The notes: generated by a model not told the origin, from the sequence alone. Positions 50,259 through 59,070 are shown, counted from the stretch's first letter. The stretch is DNA of 64,000 bases from Paenibacillus glycanilyticus (GCF_023715145.1 NZ_JAMBNP010000002.1:434001-498000); one strand, 5' to 3'. Translations and numbers: made by a program.

Positions 50259-50945
50259 TTAATCATCATTGTTCGAGGACGTGAAGATCATAATGTATTT
50301 GACCAGCTCCAGCAAGGAGATCAGCGCTGCTGCTACATAAGTCAGGGCAGCTGCGTTCAGCACCTTCGCTACGCCGCGTTCTTCTTCGTTGGTAATAAAG
50401 CCTTCGGCAACCATCAGATCACGTGCGCGGTTACTTGCGTTAAACTCAACCGGCAAGGTGATCACTTGGAAGGCGACGGCAACCGAGAAGAAGATGATGC
50501 CGAGTCCGACCAGGTTCATTGCGTGGAACAGGAATCCGGCAATGAGCAGAAACGGTGCAATACCAGATGCGATGTTGACGACCGGGAAGATCCGGTGGCG
50601 AAGCACAAGCATCGGATAATGTACCTTGTGCTGAATGGCGTGACCAACTTCGTGACAAGCAACCGCAACCGCGGAGATCGAGCTTTCATAATAGACCTGC
50701 TCGGACAATCTTACTACGCGGTGAATCGGATCGTAGTGGTCCGACAAGGTGCCGCGCACAGGCTCGATAGGCACGTCATGCAAGTCATTGGCATCCAGCA
50801 TTCGTCTTGCTGCCTGGTAACCGGTCATGCCATAGGTTGTTGGTACGCCGGCCCATTTGTTAAACGTTCCTTTCACCCGAAACTGCGCCCATATGGATAG
50901 AGCGAACGCGATCAGGATAAGGAAGTCCATAGGGTGAAAAAACAT
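50259..50945 (-). CDS. YugP-like zinc metallopeptidase, membrane-bound
   Basis: Protein of 228 residues with helices at the start, at about 120-165 and at 195-220. The zinc motif HEVGHAIQH (His98, Glu99, His102) is in a cytosol-side helix after AVAVAC, and the block EFNASNRARDLMVAEG provides the likely third ligand, as in the YugP/DUF2324 family. Its substrates are unknown. GGAGG precedes the ATG. Confidence 0.9.
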   Translation of the reverse strand: MFFHPMDFLILIAFALSIWAQFRVKGTFNKWAGVPTTYGMTGYQAARRMLDANDLHDVPIEPVRGTLSDHYDPIHRVVRLSEQVYYESSISAVAVACHEVGHAIQHKVHYPMLVLRHRIFPVVNIASGIAPFLLIAGFLFHAMNLVGLGIIFFSVAVAFQVITLPVEFNASNRARDLMVAEGFITNEEERGVAKVLNAAALTYVAAALISLLELVKYIMIFTSSNNDD

Positions 50946-50997
50946 GTGATCATACCTCCATTAGAATAATCAGGGTTTGCATCGATGGGACAAATGC

Positions 50998-51456
50998 TTA
51001 CATGAAGGGTCCCTTGTTAATAAGAAGCATTAACGCTTCGATACAAGCTGCGGTTTGGGGCATGAGGCGCGTATACAGGCGATTCGCTTGTCTCGGCTTC
51101 AGCTGCTTGATCACGGGCTCCAGCTCTTTTACTTCGCGCTCCAGCTGGCTTAAATGATGCTGCAGATCCGTAAGCTTCTGAGAAACCTGCTCCTCGGCCG
51201 TAATCTTGCTCCAGCCCTCCAAAGCTTCCCTGATTTCGTCCAGCGTATATTTTTCTTGCTTCATTTGTTCGATACGTTTGAGTCTGACTAAAGTTTCATC
51301 TTGATATAAGCGATAGTTTTTGGCGGAACGTTCCGATGGTTCTATTAGGCCCATGGAAGTGTAGTAATCAATCGTCCTGGAGCTGACATTCGCTAACTTG
51401 GCAAGCTCACCTATACGATAAAGCTTCGTATCCCCAATCTCTCCACCTTCTTTCAA
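50998..51456 (-). CDS. MerR-family regulator
   Basis: Regulator of 152 residues. The winged helix reads YRIGELAKLANVSSRTIDYY, then TSMGLIEPSERSAKNYRLYQ, followed by a long dimerisation coiled coil (VSQKLTDLQHHLSQLEREVK). The C-terminal part has one Cys only, so metal sensing of the CueR type is unlikely. It differs from GlnR/TnrA (no RQIRYYEE block). TTG start nine bases after AAGGAA. Divergent from amtB. It is next to yugP, and possibly read with it. Confidence 0.85.
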   Translation of the reverse strand: MKEGGEIGDTKLYRIGELAKLANVSSRTIDYYTSMGLIEPSERSAKNYRLYQDETLVRLKRIEQMKQEKYTLDEIREALEGWSKITAEEQVSQKLTDLQHHLSQLEREVKELEPVIKQLKPRQANRLYTRLMPQTAACIEALMLLINKGPFM

Positions 51457-51504
51457 TAATACTGTTCCTTAATCATAATCGGAAAGTAACCGTACAGTCA
51501 AACG

Positions 51505-51521
51505 TGTTACATGAATGTACA
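51505..51521. promoter_or_regulatory. near-match to a GlnR/TnrA box
   Basis: TGTTA-CATGAAT-GTACA differs from TGTNA-N7-TNACA only at the first base of the right half-site. It lies about 50 bases upstream of the MerR gene. Confidence 0.35.
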
Positions 51522-51622
51522 AATTTCGCCTCATTATTGAAAGATAGTAAATTCTGATTCAAAAGTAATAGACTCAAAATGCGAAGAATATATAGGCAAT
51601 AGAACCAATTCCCTAGCTCATT

Positions 51623-51639
51623 TGTGAAAAAACTTAACA
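51623..51639. promoter_or_regulatory. GlnR/TnrA box I, upstream of amtB
   Basis: TGTGA-AAAAACT-TAACA fits the GlnR/TnrA consensus TGTNA-N7-TNACA at every fixed position. Its centre is about 100 bases upstream of the predicted amtB transcription start. An inverted repeat CGTTCG/CGAACG lies just downstream. Confidence 0.7.
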
Positions 51640-51697
51640 TTCCGTTCGTTTTTAGACACGAACGTTAGATTTTTTTTCTGATTTAGAAGATTATATA

Positions 51698-51726
51698 TTG
51701 TCAAATTAGGTGCTTCTGACTATAAT
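51698..51726 (+). promoter_or_regulatory. sigma-A promoter of amtB
   Basis: TTGTCA (51698-51703), 17 bases, TATAAT (51721-51726): one of the best promoters in the window. Transcription would start near 51733. Confidence 0.8.
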
Positions 51727-51747
51727 GACATTAAGTCTTTCCTAACA

Positions 51748-51764
51748 TGTTAGTAAACATCACA
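51748..51764. promoter_or_regulatory. GlnR/TnrA box II, downstream of the amtB start site
   Basis: TGTTA-GTAAACA-TCACA fits TGTNA-N7-TNACA at every fixed position. It lies at about +15 to +31, where binding would block transcription. It overlaps the palindrome CTAACATGTTAG (51742-51753). Confidence 0.7.
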
Positions 51765-51781
51765 TTAAGGGAGTGGTCGTA

Positions 51782-53140
51782 TTGATTAAGAAAATGGTGT
51801 TAACTTTAGCTGCATTATGTTTGGTGTTTCCGGCAATGGCGTTTGCCGATGACCCGACGGCAGGAACACTTAACATGGGAATTAACTCGCTTTGGGTAAT
51901 GGTAGCCTTCGTGCTCGTATTGCTCATGCAAGGCGGCTTTATTCTATTAGAAACAGGTTCCACACGAATGAAAAACGCAGGCCACGTGGCCGGCAAAACA
52001 ATCTTTACAGCAGGCCTTGCAGCATTGATTTACTGGGCCGTTGGTTATGGCTTCGCATTTGGAGCTGACAGCTCGATTAACGGATTTATCGGCTTTGGCG
52101 ATTTCCTGTTTGATCCTTCTATTATAAGTGTGGATGACGGACTACCTACTACATTGTTCTTCCTGTTCCAATTGGCTTTCGCGGTTGTATCCCTGTCCAT
52201 CGCATGGGGCGGCTTCGCAGAACGCGCTAAATTGTCCTCTTACTTCATCTTTACGATTGTCTTTATTGGTGTTATCTATCCTATCGTGGCTCACTGGATC
52301 TGGGGCGGCGGCTGGCTTGCAAAAGACGGCGCGCAAGACTTTGCAGGCTCGACGGTTGTTCACTTGTCCGGCGCAATTGCGGCATTCGCGGCAACGGTAT
52401 TGCTGAAACCGCGGATTGGCAAATACAACAAAGACGGCTCTGCTAACGAAATTTCCGGTCACAACCAAGTGTTTACGGCACTTTCCGTATTGCTGCTGTG
52501 GGTTGGCTGGTTCGGCTTCAACGCTGGTTCTACTCTTGCAATCGGCGACGGCTTCTTTGGTTATGTAGGCTTTACTACCATGCTGGGTGCAGGCGCTGGC
52601 GCAGTTGCGGCCCTTCTGATTTCGTGGGCGGTTAACGGCAAAGCGGATATCACAACTATGCTGAACGGTACGCTCGCCGGTCTCGTTGCCATTACGGCAT
52701 CTTGTGCATTCGTAGAGCCATGGGCTGCGGTAGTTATTGGTCTGGTAGCTGGCGTGCTCGTATTCTACAGCGCGAAATTCTTCGAAAAAATCAAAGTCGA
52801 CGATCCGATCTACGCAATGTCCGTACACGGCGCCGCTGGTATCTGGGGTACGCTGGCTAACGGTATCTTCGCAACGGATGAGCTTGCTTCTAAAGTAGGC
52901 GTAGGTCAAGGCGGTCTGATTGATACGGGCAGCTGGCACCAACTGGGCGTTCAAGCGCTGTCGGTATTGGTGTGCGGAGCATTCGTTCTGGCTGCATCGT
53001 TCCTGGTACTGTTCATTATCAAAGCAACAATCGGCTTCCGCGTAACGGAAGAGCAAGAAATTATCGGTCTTGACCTTAGTGAGCATGGCGCTTATGGTTA
53101 TCCTGAGCAACTTAAAAAAGGTCAAGGCATCCAAGGTTAA
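51782..53140 (+). CDS. amtB: ammonium transporter AmtB
   Basis: Ammonium channel of the Amt/MEP family, about 452 residues, eleven helices. A cleavable signal peptide (KKMVLTLAALCLVFPAMAFA) precedes the mature NMGINSLWVMVAFVLVLLMQGGFILLE start, as in other Gram-positive and proteobacterial Amt proteins. The family signature GSTVVHLSGAIAAFAATVLL and the twin-His region (with DPIYAMSVHGAAGIWGTLANG) are present. TTG 51782 is placed nine bases after GGGAG. Two GlnR/TnrA boxes bracket its promoter, so nitrogen control is strongly suggested. No glnK (PII) gene follows, which is unusual; a GlnD-like gene does. Confidence 0.95.
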   Translation: MIKKMVLTLAALCLVFPAMAFADDPTAGTLNMGINSLWVMVAFVLVLLMQGGFILLETGSTRMKNAGHVAGKTIFTAGLAALIYWAVGYGFAFGADSSINGFIGFGDFLFDPSIISVDDGLPTTLFFLFQLAFAVVSLSIAWGGFAERAKLSSYFIFTIVFIGVIYPIVAHWIWGGGWLAKDGAQDFAGSTVVHLSGAIAAFAATVLLKPRIGKYNKDGSANEISGHNQVFTALSVLLLWVGWFGFNAGSTLAIGDGFFGYVGFTTMLGAGAGAVAALLISWAVNGKADITTMLNGTLAGLVAITASCAFVEPWAAVVIGLVAGVLVFYSAKFFEKIKVDDPIYAMSVHGAAGIWGTLANGIFATDELASKVGVGQGGLIDTGSWHQLGVQALSVLVCGAFVLAASFLVLFIIKATIGFRVTEEQEIIGLDLSEHGAYGYPEQLKKGQGIQG

Positions 53141-53180
53141 TGTTAGGTTTGTTGGACTGACCTGAGGGGAGAGGCGGCGG

Positions 53181-54248
53181 ATGGGCGATCCGGTACGTGT
53201 GCAGCTTCTGAAGCAAATCGGCAAAGCCGATAACGTGAATGTACTGCGCAGTTTGCGGGATCAAGTACACGAGCATATGAAAGGTATTCTCCAAATGAGT
53301 CCGGTCGAACAATTCAACGAACAATTAAATGAGCTGCATGATTCGGTGATATGCCGCTCTATCATACTAGCGGAAGCGGAAATGGCACGGTTGGGGATGG
53401 GTTCTCCCCCCGTGCCTTACGCGTATCTATTGTTCGGCAGCGGAGGACGTCAGGAACAGACGCTGTCGAGTGATCAGGACAGCGGCATTGTTTATGAAGA
53501 CTCCGTTATGGATTCGGAGGAGGCCAGGGCTTATTTTCAGCAACTAACCTCAAACATCGTCTCGATTTTGCAACAGTCCGGCTATCCGTTATGCGAGGGC
53601 AATGTGCTGAGCAATAACCCGGAGTGGTGTATGTCGTTAACCGAATGGAAGGTCAAGCTGAATGACTGGTTTGCGGAGCCGGCCTGGGAAGCCGTTCGGT
53701 ACTTGTTAATTATGGCTGACGGACGATCGGTATATGGCGATCATCGTCTGGCCTTTGAACTAAAGGATCATTATTTCAATAATGTAATCGAATATCCGAA
53801 TATTACGAGGCGGATGCTCGATAATACGATGCGCCATAAGGTGCTGCTCGGATTATTCGGCCATTTGCTGAAGGAGCAATATGGATCGGATGCGGGCAGT
53901 CTTGATATTAAATACGGCGCGTATATCCCGCTTGTTAACGCGATTCGGTTATTGGCTCTTCAAGCAGGCATTCGGGATACGTCAACGTTATCGAGGATTC
54001 GGGCGCTTGCTATGCATGATCAATTGCTATCGGAAGAAGCGGCGTCGTATGAACAGGCTTTCCGGCTGTTTCTCCGTCTGCGGTTGATGACAACGGAGCA
54101 GAACGAGGACGGTCTGTACGCCAATAACGGGAAGCTCTCCAGCCGGAGCTTGTCGAGGGAAATGACCGAGGAACTGAAAAGTTCGCTGAGGACCGGGAAG
54201 AGGCTGCAGCGGAAGGTATTCAAACGTACAACGGGCAGGCTGAGGTAA
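53181..54248 (+). CDS. DUF294 nucleotidyltransferase, GlnD-like
   Basis: Protein of 355 residues. A helical N-terminal part (about 1-80) precedes the nucleotidyltransferase motif LFGSGGRQEQTLSSDQDSG: GSxGR with the Asp-x-Asp pair at 98-100 and a third acidic residue in IVYED. A DUF294 C-terminal helical domain (about 200-350) completes it. Usual relatives carry CBS and cyclic-nucleotide domains, which are absent here. The motif is that of PII uridylyl-transferases, but target and donor nucleotide are unknown. It begins 40 bases after amtB with GAGGGGAG and is followed 17 bases later by an exonuclease gene. Confidence 0.85.
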   Translation: MGDPVRVQLLKQIGKADNVNVLRSLRDQVHEHMKGILQMSPVEQFNEQLNELHDSVICRSIILAEAEMARLGMGSPPVPYAYLLFGSGGRQEQTLSSDQDSGIVYEDSVMDSEEARAYFQQLTSNIVSILQQSGYPLCEGNVLSNNPEWCMSLTEWKVKLNDWFAEPAWEAVRYLLIMADGRSVYGDHRLAFELKDHYFNNVIEYPNITRRMLDNTMRHKVLLGLFGHLLKEQYGSDAGSLDIKYGAYIPLVNAIRLLALQAGIRDTSTLSRIRALAMHDQLLSEEAASYEQAFRLFLRLRLMTTEQNEDGLYANNGKLSSRSLSREMTEELKSSLRTGKRLQRKVFKRTTGRLR

Positions 54249-54265
54249 GGCGGTGGTGAAGGGAA

Positions 54266-55000
54266 ATGAAGGAACCAAAAGGCGTCGGGCGGATGTGGAA
54301 CTTGTATAAAATGGGAGGTTTTACGCCTGCTCTTGCCTCTATGCTGGGCTCGCAAAATGCTCAGCAGATGGCATTTATACGTTCTATCAACAAGGAGCAG
54401 CGCAAACAGTCCATGCTGGATATGCCGCTGAAGGAACTGGATATTGTCGTTTTTGATTTGGAGACGACCGGTTTCTATCCATCGAACGGGGATGAGATCA
54501 TCTCGTTTGGAGCTGTCCATATGAAAGGGCTTGAGCTTAACGAGCCTAGACAGTTCTATAGTCTCGTGAATCCGAAACGCCGAATTCCGCGGCAAATCAT
54601 AGAGTTAACGGGAATAACAAACGAGATGGTGGAGGATGCGCCGGATCTGATTCAGGTTCTGCATGACTTTATGGAGTTTATCGGAAGAAGGCTCCTGATT
54701 GCGCATGCTGCCGGTCACGACAAGCAGTTTCTGAATGCTGCGTTATGGAGAACCTCCAAGATCAGCTTGAATCACAGGGTGCTCGACACGATGCTGGTTG
54801 CCAAATGGCTGGAGCCGAAGCGGGCTTCCTATGCGCTTGATGATCTGCTCGAGGACTTTGGGATTCCAATCACGGAGCGTCACCATGCGCTGCATGATTC
54901 GATCATGACGGCAAAGCTGTGGCAGCAGTTCCTCATCCGGATTTTAGACCGGAATATCACTACATTAGGGGATTTATACGCTTATTTAAGCAAGCATTAA
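54266..55000 (+). CDS. DnaQ-like DEDDh exonuclease
   Basis: 3'-5' exonuclease fold of 244 residues. The first acidic pair is in VVFDLETTG (Asp64, Glu66), the second Asp in HAAGHDKQFL (about 152), and the third His/Asp in HHALHDS (His206, Asp211), the full DEDDh set. An N-terminal stretch of about 55 residues precedes the domain. This gene type is known next to DUF294 nucleotidyltransferases after solute-symporter genes in Proteobacteria; here the transporter is AmtB. Substrate (DNA, RNA or nucleotide) unknown. Its 3' end overlaps a convergent gene by 15 bases. Confidence 0.88.
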   Translation: MKEPKGVGRMWNLYKMGGFTPALASMLGSQNAQQMAFIRSINKEQRKQSMLDMPLKELDIVVFDLETTGFYPSNGDEIISFGAVHMKGLELNEPRQFYSLVNPKRRIPRQIIELTGITNEMVEDAPDLIQVLHDFMEFIGRRLLIAHAAGHDKQFLNAALWRTSKISLNHRVLDTMLVAKWLEPKRASYALDDLLEDFGIPITERHHALHDSIMTAKLWQQFLIRILDRNITTLGDLYAYLSKH

Positions 55001-55417
55001 CGCAAGAGGGCGGAAGGTCCCGTTCTCCAGCAGATAAGGCTGGACGAATGGATCCGCGCTGCCCGCCATAGAGATGATCCAATAGGAGATCTGACGATCC
55101 GAAGCCGGCAGACCAAGCGTATCGCGCTTAGACGGTAAGGCGGAGGAGGTTGGATGGGAGTGGAAAAAACCGACGAGCGACTGTCGGTTTTTTTGCATGT
55201 CGTAATAAGCGGATACCCATTCGCCCGGGTGAAACCGGAAAGAACGCAGGGGATCCTCGTGAACATTCGTAATGGAGCGAATATCGGTAACCGTTGCATG
55301 GCCGGCTTCAGCGGCCTCTGTGCCCGCGAGGACTCCGCAAGCTTCCCGAGGGAGGGCAAGGCTGCACAAACGCAATAATTGCTTGTGTGCTTGGTGGGTA
55401 ATGGCGATTGCTTGCAT
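54986..55417 (-). CDS. JAMM/Mov34 (M67) family metallopeptidase
   Basis: Protein of 143 residues with the JAMM zinc motif complete: Glu25 in PREACGVLAG, then His86-x-His88 in FFHSHPTSS, Ser96 and Asp99. Bacterial members cut ubiquitin-like fusions (for example thiocarboxylated sulfur carriers) or act in sulfur amino-acid synthesis; no ThiS- or MoaD-like gene is adjacent. The ribosome site AAAGGAAG is 11 bases before ATG. Overlaps the end of the exonuclease gene on the other strand. Confidence 0.9.
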   Translation of the reverse strand: MQAIAITHQAHKQLLRLCSLALPREACGVLAGTEAAEAGHATVTDIRSITNVHEDPLRSFRFHPGEWVSAYYDMQKNRQSLVGFFHSHPTSSALPSKRDTLGLPASDRQISYWIISMAGSADPFVQPYLLENGTFRPLALMLA

Positions 55418-55483
55418 CTAGGCGAATGCTTCCTTTCGGTGCAGGATACAGTTATTGCCCATTATACAAGGGATATGAAAGCT

Positions 55484-56689
55484 TTAGCTAGCCGGATTAG
55501 CGGTTTTCTCCGGATGAAGCAGCCGGATCGCGAAGAGCAGGGCAGCAATTGCCAATACGGCCAATAGAATAAACAGCACCGTAACGGAACGATCGGCCAG
55601 CCAGCTGAACAGCGGTGGTCCCGCAGCAACGCCAAAGAATCTCAGGCTGCTGTAAAACGAAGTCACGATACCCCGATGAGACCGGTCTACAGAGCCGGTG
55701 ATCCATGTATTCAAGCATGGGAGCAGCAAGCCTGTGCCTACGCTGCTTATTGTAATAAAGCCGATAAAGACATAAATGAGCCAATAGCTGAACAGGCAGC
55801 CGATTAAGGCGGCGCTCATGAGCGATAAGCCGATAAGGATAAAACGGCGCATTTTTTTGCCGTCTTTTTTAATGGAATGGCCAGTCAGATAAGCGGTAAT
55901 CACGAGGCCAAGCAGCGGAATAGCCAGGATGCAGCCCTTCAGTACGCCGTCAATCGAATAGGGGGGCTTCTCCAGCAGATCCGACAAATAAAAGAGGACG
56001 CCAAACAGCAGGAACAATCCTAGCGCTCCCGTGCAATAAGCGGTAATGAGCCATCGGCCTTTCTCGCGGAATATTTGCCTCATATCCTTTAAGTATTGCT
56101 TGAGCTTTAAAGGCTCGGTTTTGGATTCCGGTTCTTTAATGAAGAACCACACGGCGGCGAGCGATGCCGCGCAAAAGAAAGGAAAAGCAAAAAACGGCGC
56201 ATACCACACGATAAGCGCAAGCGCTGACCCGAGAATCGGACTTACGACCTTGCCTGCTCCGTTCGAGGCTTCAATTATTCCAAGGGCTTCGCTTTCCTGA
56301 CCGTCCTTATACATATCTCCGACAAGAGCCATCGCAATGGGGGCTGTTCCCGCCGCGGCAAGGCCCTGCAATGCGCGAGAGGAGATAAGGAGCCAATAGG
56401 AGCCCCAGACGGCGGCAAAGCCCGCCACGATTCCTGCAGCGCCGTATACGGCCAGAGAAGGAATAATAATAGCCTTTCTGCGGAACCGGTCCGATAAGTA
56501 ACCAATAGCTGGTATGAAAATAGCGGCGCTGACCGAAAATAAAGTGATAACAAGGCTGGATTGAAGCTCGGTCAGCTCCATTTTCTTGGCGAGGTCAGGT
56601 AATATCGGCACGAGCATGGAATTCCCGAGTACAAGGACAAGCGGAACCGAAGCGAATGCGATATACTGCAGCCATTTGTGTTCGGCCAT
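55484..56689 (-). CDS. MFS transporter (drug:proton antiporter type)
   Basis: Major facilitator of 401 residues with twelve helices. The DHA1 features are present: LVPILPDLAKKMELTELQSSLVIT after helix 1, the loop GYLSDRFRRKAIIIPSL, and LLISSRALQGLAAAGTAP in helix 4 with the TLQGxG-like pattern. This matches the Bmr/Blt-like export group; substrate unknown. ATG 56689 is ten bases after GGAGG; longer in-frame starts at 56764 and 56788 have poorer sites. Confidence 0.9.
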   Translation of the reverse strand: MAEHKWLQYIAFASVPLVLVLGNSMLVPILPDLAKKMELTELQSSLVITLFSVSAAIFIPAIGYLSDRFRRKAIIIPSLAVYGAAGIVAGFAAVWGSYWLLISSRALQGLAAAGTAPIAMALVGDMYKDGQESEALGIIEASNGAGKVVSPILGSALALIVWYAPFFAFPFFCAASLAAVWFFIKEPESKTEPLKLKQYLKDMRQIFREKGRWLITAYCTGALGLFLLFGVLFYLSDLLEKPPYSIDGVLKGCILAIPLLGLVITAYLTGHSIKKDGKKMRRFILIGLSLMSAALIGCLFSYWLIYVFIGFITISSVGTGLLLPCLNTWITGSVDRSHRGIVTSFYSSLRFFGVAAGPPLFSWLADRSVTVLFILLAVLAIAALLFAIRLLHPEKTANPAS

Positions 56690-56820
56690 GAAGAAATAGC
56701 CTCCGATCCTGAAGGTGACTTTGACTTTTTCATGGCTAATGTGCCCCTCGTCTTGAGCTTCCATTCTCCGCCGTGTTACGATAGGCATAATATAGAAATG
56801 AAGATGAAAGAAGGGACATC

Positions 56821-57354
56821 ATGAAGCGCGCTACGATGCTGTTTATCGCAGCCTTTGTACTGGCAGGGCTGGCGGTGTATCAATATGTCGCAAAGGATGA
56901 AGCAAACGTTACGGCTGCAGCGTCAGGCTTTAAACCAAAAGCCGGCTCCGAGGCCGTGACTTTCGAATTGCCGGGTCTGGATGAGAAAAGCTATGCCATA
57001 GGCGGCAAGCAGGACAAGCTCACCTTCGTTAATTTCTGGGCATCCTGGTGCGGACCGTGCGAGCTGGAAGCGCCTGATCTGCAAAAGCTGTACGAGAAAT
57101 ACGGGGATAAGATAGCCTTTTACGGCGTTAATGCTACGAAGTTTGACAAGGAAAGAGCCGCAAGGCAGTTTGTGGTCGATCATGAGTTTACGTTCCCGAT
57201 CCTGATGGACCGGAAAGGGGATGTGACGAATACGTACAAGGTGGATACTTTCCCGACAACCTTCCTTATTGATTCCTCCGGCGTCATTCGCGAGCGGATC
57301 AATGGCGTCATAACCCTAGACGAGTGGGAACGCCTGATTGAGCAGTACAGCTGA
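56821..57354 (+). CDS. TlpA/ResA-like thiol-disulfide oxidoreductase
   Basis: Membrane-tethered thioredoxin of 177 residues. One helix (LFIAAFVLAGLAVYQYV) anchors it outside the membrane; the redox motif WCGPC (Cys77, Cys80) sits in NFWASWCGPCELEAPDLQ, with the cis-Pro in VDTFPTTFLID. The Glu in the ELEAP block is typical of ResA, which reduces apocytochrome c haem sites. Genes for cytochrome c maturation are not adjacent, so the partner is unclear. ATG 56821 follows AAGGGA. Confidence 0.9.
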   Translation: MKRATMLFIAAFVLAGLAVYQYVAKDEANVTAAASGFKPKAGSEAVTFELPGLDEKSYAIGGKQDKLTFVNFWASWCGPCELEAPDLQKLYEKYGDKIAFYGVNATKFDKERAARQFVVDHEFTFPILMDRKGDVTNTYKVDTFPTTFLIDSSGVIRERINGVITLDEWERLIEQYS

Positions 57355-57367
57355 ATCTCTTCAAATA

Positions 57368-57399
57368 GAAACGCCCGGCAGAGGTCTGCCGGGCGTTTT
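57368..57399. terminator. bidirectional intrinsic terminator
   Basis: Perfect 14-bp stem AAACGCCCGGCAGA / TCTGCCGGGCGTTT, two-base loop, T run on the plus strand and A-rich sequence on the other. It separates the thioredoxin gene from cimA. Confidence 0.9.
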
Positions 57400-57408
57400 G
57401 TTGGTGGA

Positions 57409-59022
57409 TTAATGGTTAACAACGCCGATACGCTCGGAATTGTCGGAAGGTGCTGTGTTTGACTTCTCCATATTAAGCAGGGCATAACGGATACTGTCAA
57501 CGAGTGCCTCCCAGCTTGCTTCGATAACGTTGCTGGATACGCCTACCGTGCTCCATGTATTCTCTACATTGGAGGATTCCACAAGGACGCGTACCTTAGC
57601 GGCGGTTGCATCTTTCTCATCGAATACGCGAACCTTATAGTCGGAAAGATGAATTTCTTCAATCTTCGGATAGAACTGGACAAGCGCTTTGCGCAGCGCG
57701 TTATCCAGGGCATTGACCGGACCGTTGCCTTCGGCAGCCGTATAGACCTGCTGGCCGTCAACGTTCAGCTTCACAATGGCTTCCGAATTCATTTGCCCGC
57801 TTGTGCTTTCCATCAGTACTTTGAACGAATCCACCTTGAATACTTCGATTGGTTCTCCGAAAGCATTGCGGAGAAGAAGCTCAAGGGATGCATCCGCGGC
57901 TTCGAATTGATAGCCCTGATGTTCAAGCTCCTTGATGTGATCCATAATGGACTTGGTTTGCTCGTTATTGGCGTTTATATCCAATCCAAGCGATTGGGCT
58001 TTCGAAATGATGTTCGATTGGCCCGCAAGCTCGGAGACGAGGATACGCTGCTTATTGCCGACAAGCTCCGGCTCGATATGCTCGTAAGTCTTGGAATCCT
58101 TCATGATCGCCGAGACGTGAATGCCGCCTTTATGAGCGAATGCCGCGTTGCCTACGAAGGCTTGGCCGACCGGCATGTTAACGTTGGCAATCTCGCTCAC
58201 GTAACGGGCCGTTCCCGTCAAGGTGCGAAGCTTCTCTTCCGGAATAACGTCATATCCCATCTTGAGCTGAAGATTCGGAATGATCGAGCACAGATTCGCG
58301 TTGCCGCAGCGCTCGCCATAGCCGTTAATTGTGCCCTGCACCTGTCGCGCGCCCGCTTGAATGGCTGCCAGGGAATTGGCTACCGCCAGCTCGCAGTCAT
58401 TGTGGGTATGTATGCCGATGGGCGCGGTCAGCTCCTGACGAATGCGGCTCACAATTTCGTGAATCTCTCCCGGCAGGGTGCCGCCATTGGTATCGCAAAG
58501 AACAAGCCAGTCCGCACCCGCATCCTGGGCTTTCCGCAGTACCGCTACCGCGTATTCCGGATTGTTCTTGTAGCCGTCGAAGAAATGCTCGGAATCAAAG
58601 AGCGCTTCCATTCCTCTATGCTTCAAGTAAGCGATGGAATCGTAAACCATGGATAAATTCTCTTCGAGCGTTGTCTGCAAAGCCGTATGCACGTGGAAAT
58701 CCCACGATTTGCCTACAAGCGTAGCTGCCGGTACGCCGGATTCCGCGATTCGCACGAGGGAAGAATCTTGATCAGCCTGGCTGAATTTACGGCGCGTGCT
58801 GCCAAATGCCGTAATTTTCGATTGCAGATTTAAGCTCTTAACCCGTTGGAAAAACTCAATATCTTTGCCGTTGCTTCCAGGATTCCCGCCTTCAATATAA
58901 TGAACGCCGAGAGCGTCAAGTTTTTGAGCAATTTTGAGCTTATCATCTGCTGACAGGCTGATCCCTTCGCCTTGCGTACCGTCGCGCAGCGTAGTATCAA
59001 ATATTTTTATTGATGTTGTCAT
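57409..59022 (-). CDS. cimA: (R)-citramalate synthase
   Basis: Enzyme of 537 residues condensing pyruvate and acetyl-CoA to citramalate, the start of the threonine-independent route to isoleucine. The catalytic barrel opens with IKIFDTTLRDGTQGEG (Arg-Asp) and holds HTHND (metal His) and the flexible INGYGERCGNANL block. The C-terminal regulatory domain (about 400-537) resembles LeuA. Close IPMS/homocitrate synthase relatives exist, but the SLSADDKLKIAQKLDALGVHYIEGG start is typical of the CimA subtype. GGAGG is eight bases before ATG. It stands alone, not in an ilv-leu operon. Confidence 0.9.
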   Translation of the reverse strand: MTTSIKIFDTTLRDGTQGEGISLSADDKLKIAQKLDALGVHYIEGGNPGSNGKDIEFFQRVKSLNLQSKITAFGSTRRKFSQADQDSSLVRIAESGVPAATLVGKSWDFHVHTALQTTLEENLSMVYDSIAYLKHRGMEALFDSEHFFDGYKNNPEYAVAVLRKAQDAGADWLVLCDTNGGTLPGEIHEIVSRIRQELTAPIGIHTHNDCELAVANSLAAIQAGARQVQGTINGYGERCGNANLCSIIPNLQLKMGYDVIPEEKLRTLTGTARYVSEIANVNMPVGQAFVGNAAFAHKGGIHVSAIMKDSKTYEHIEPELVGNKQRILVSELAGQSNIISKAQSLGLDINANNEQTKSIMDHIKELEHQGYQFEAADASLELLLRNAFGEPIEVFKVDSFKVLMESTSGQMNSEAIVKLNVDGQQVYTAAEGNGPVNALDNALRKALVQFYPKIEEIHLSDYKVRVFDEKDATAAKVRVLVESSNVENTWSTVGVSSNVIEASWEALVDSIRYALLNMEKSNTAPSDNSERIGVVNH

Positions 59023-59070
59023 AGCCGGGACGCCTCCTTCTTCACTGATCGCCTACAAATATAATTAACT

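Noticed and set aside
51644..51665. CGTTCG-N10-CGAACG inverted repeat upstream of amtB
   Set aside because: The order of halves is opposite to a LexA box and the spacer is too long; no known operator fits, so it is only mentioned in the GlnR box entry.
52142..53224. Long minus-strand frame (360 codons) opposite amtB
   Set aside because: Antisense to an intact ammonium transporter; Cys- and Arg-rich composition is unlike a real protein.
57649..58656. Plus-strand frame (335 codons) opposite cimA
   Set aside because: cimA has its full set of motifs; the other frame has no ribosome site or domain.
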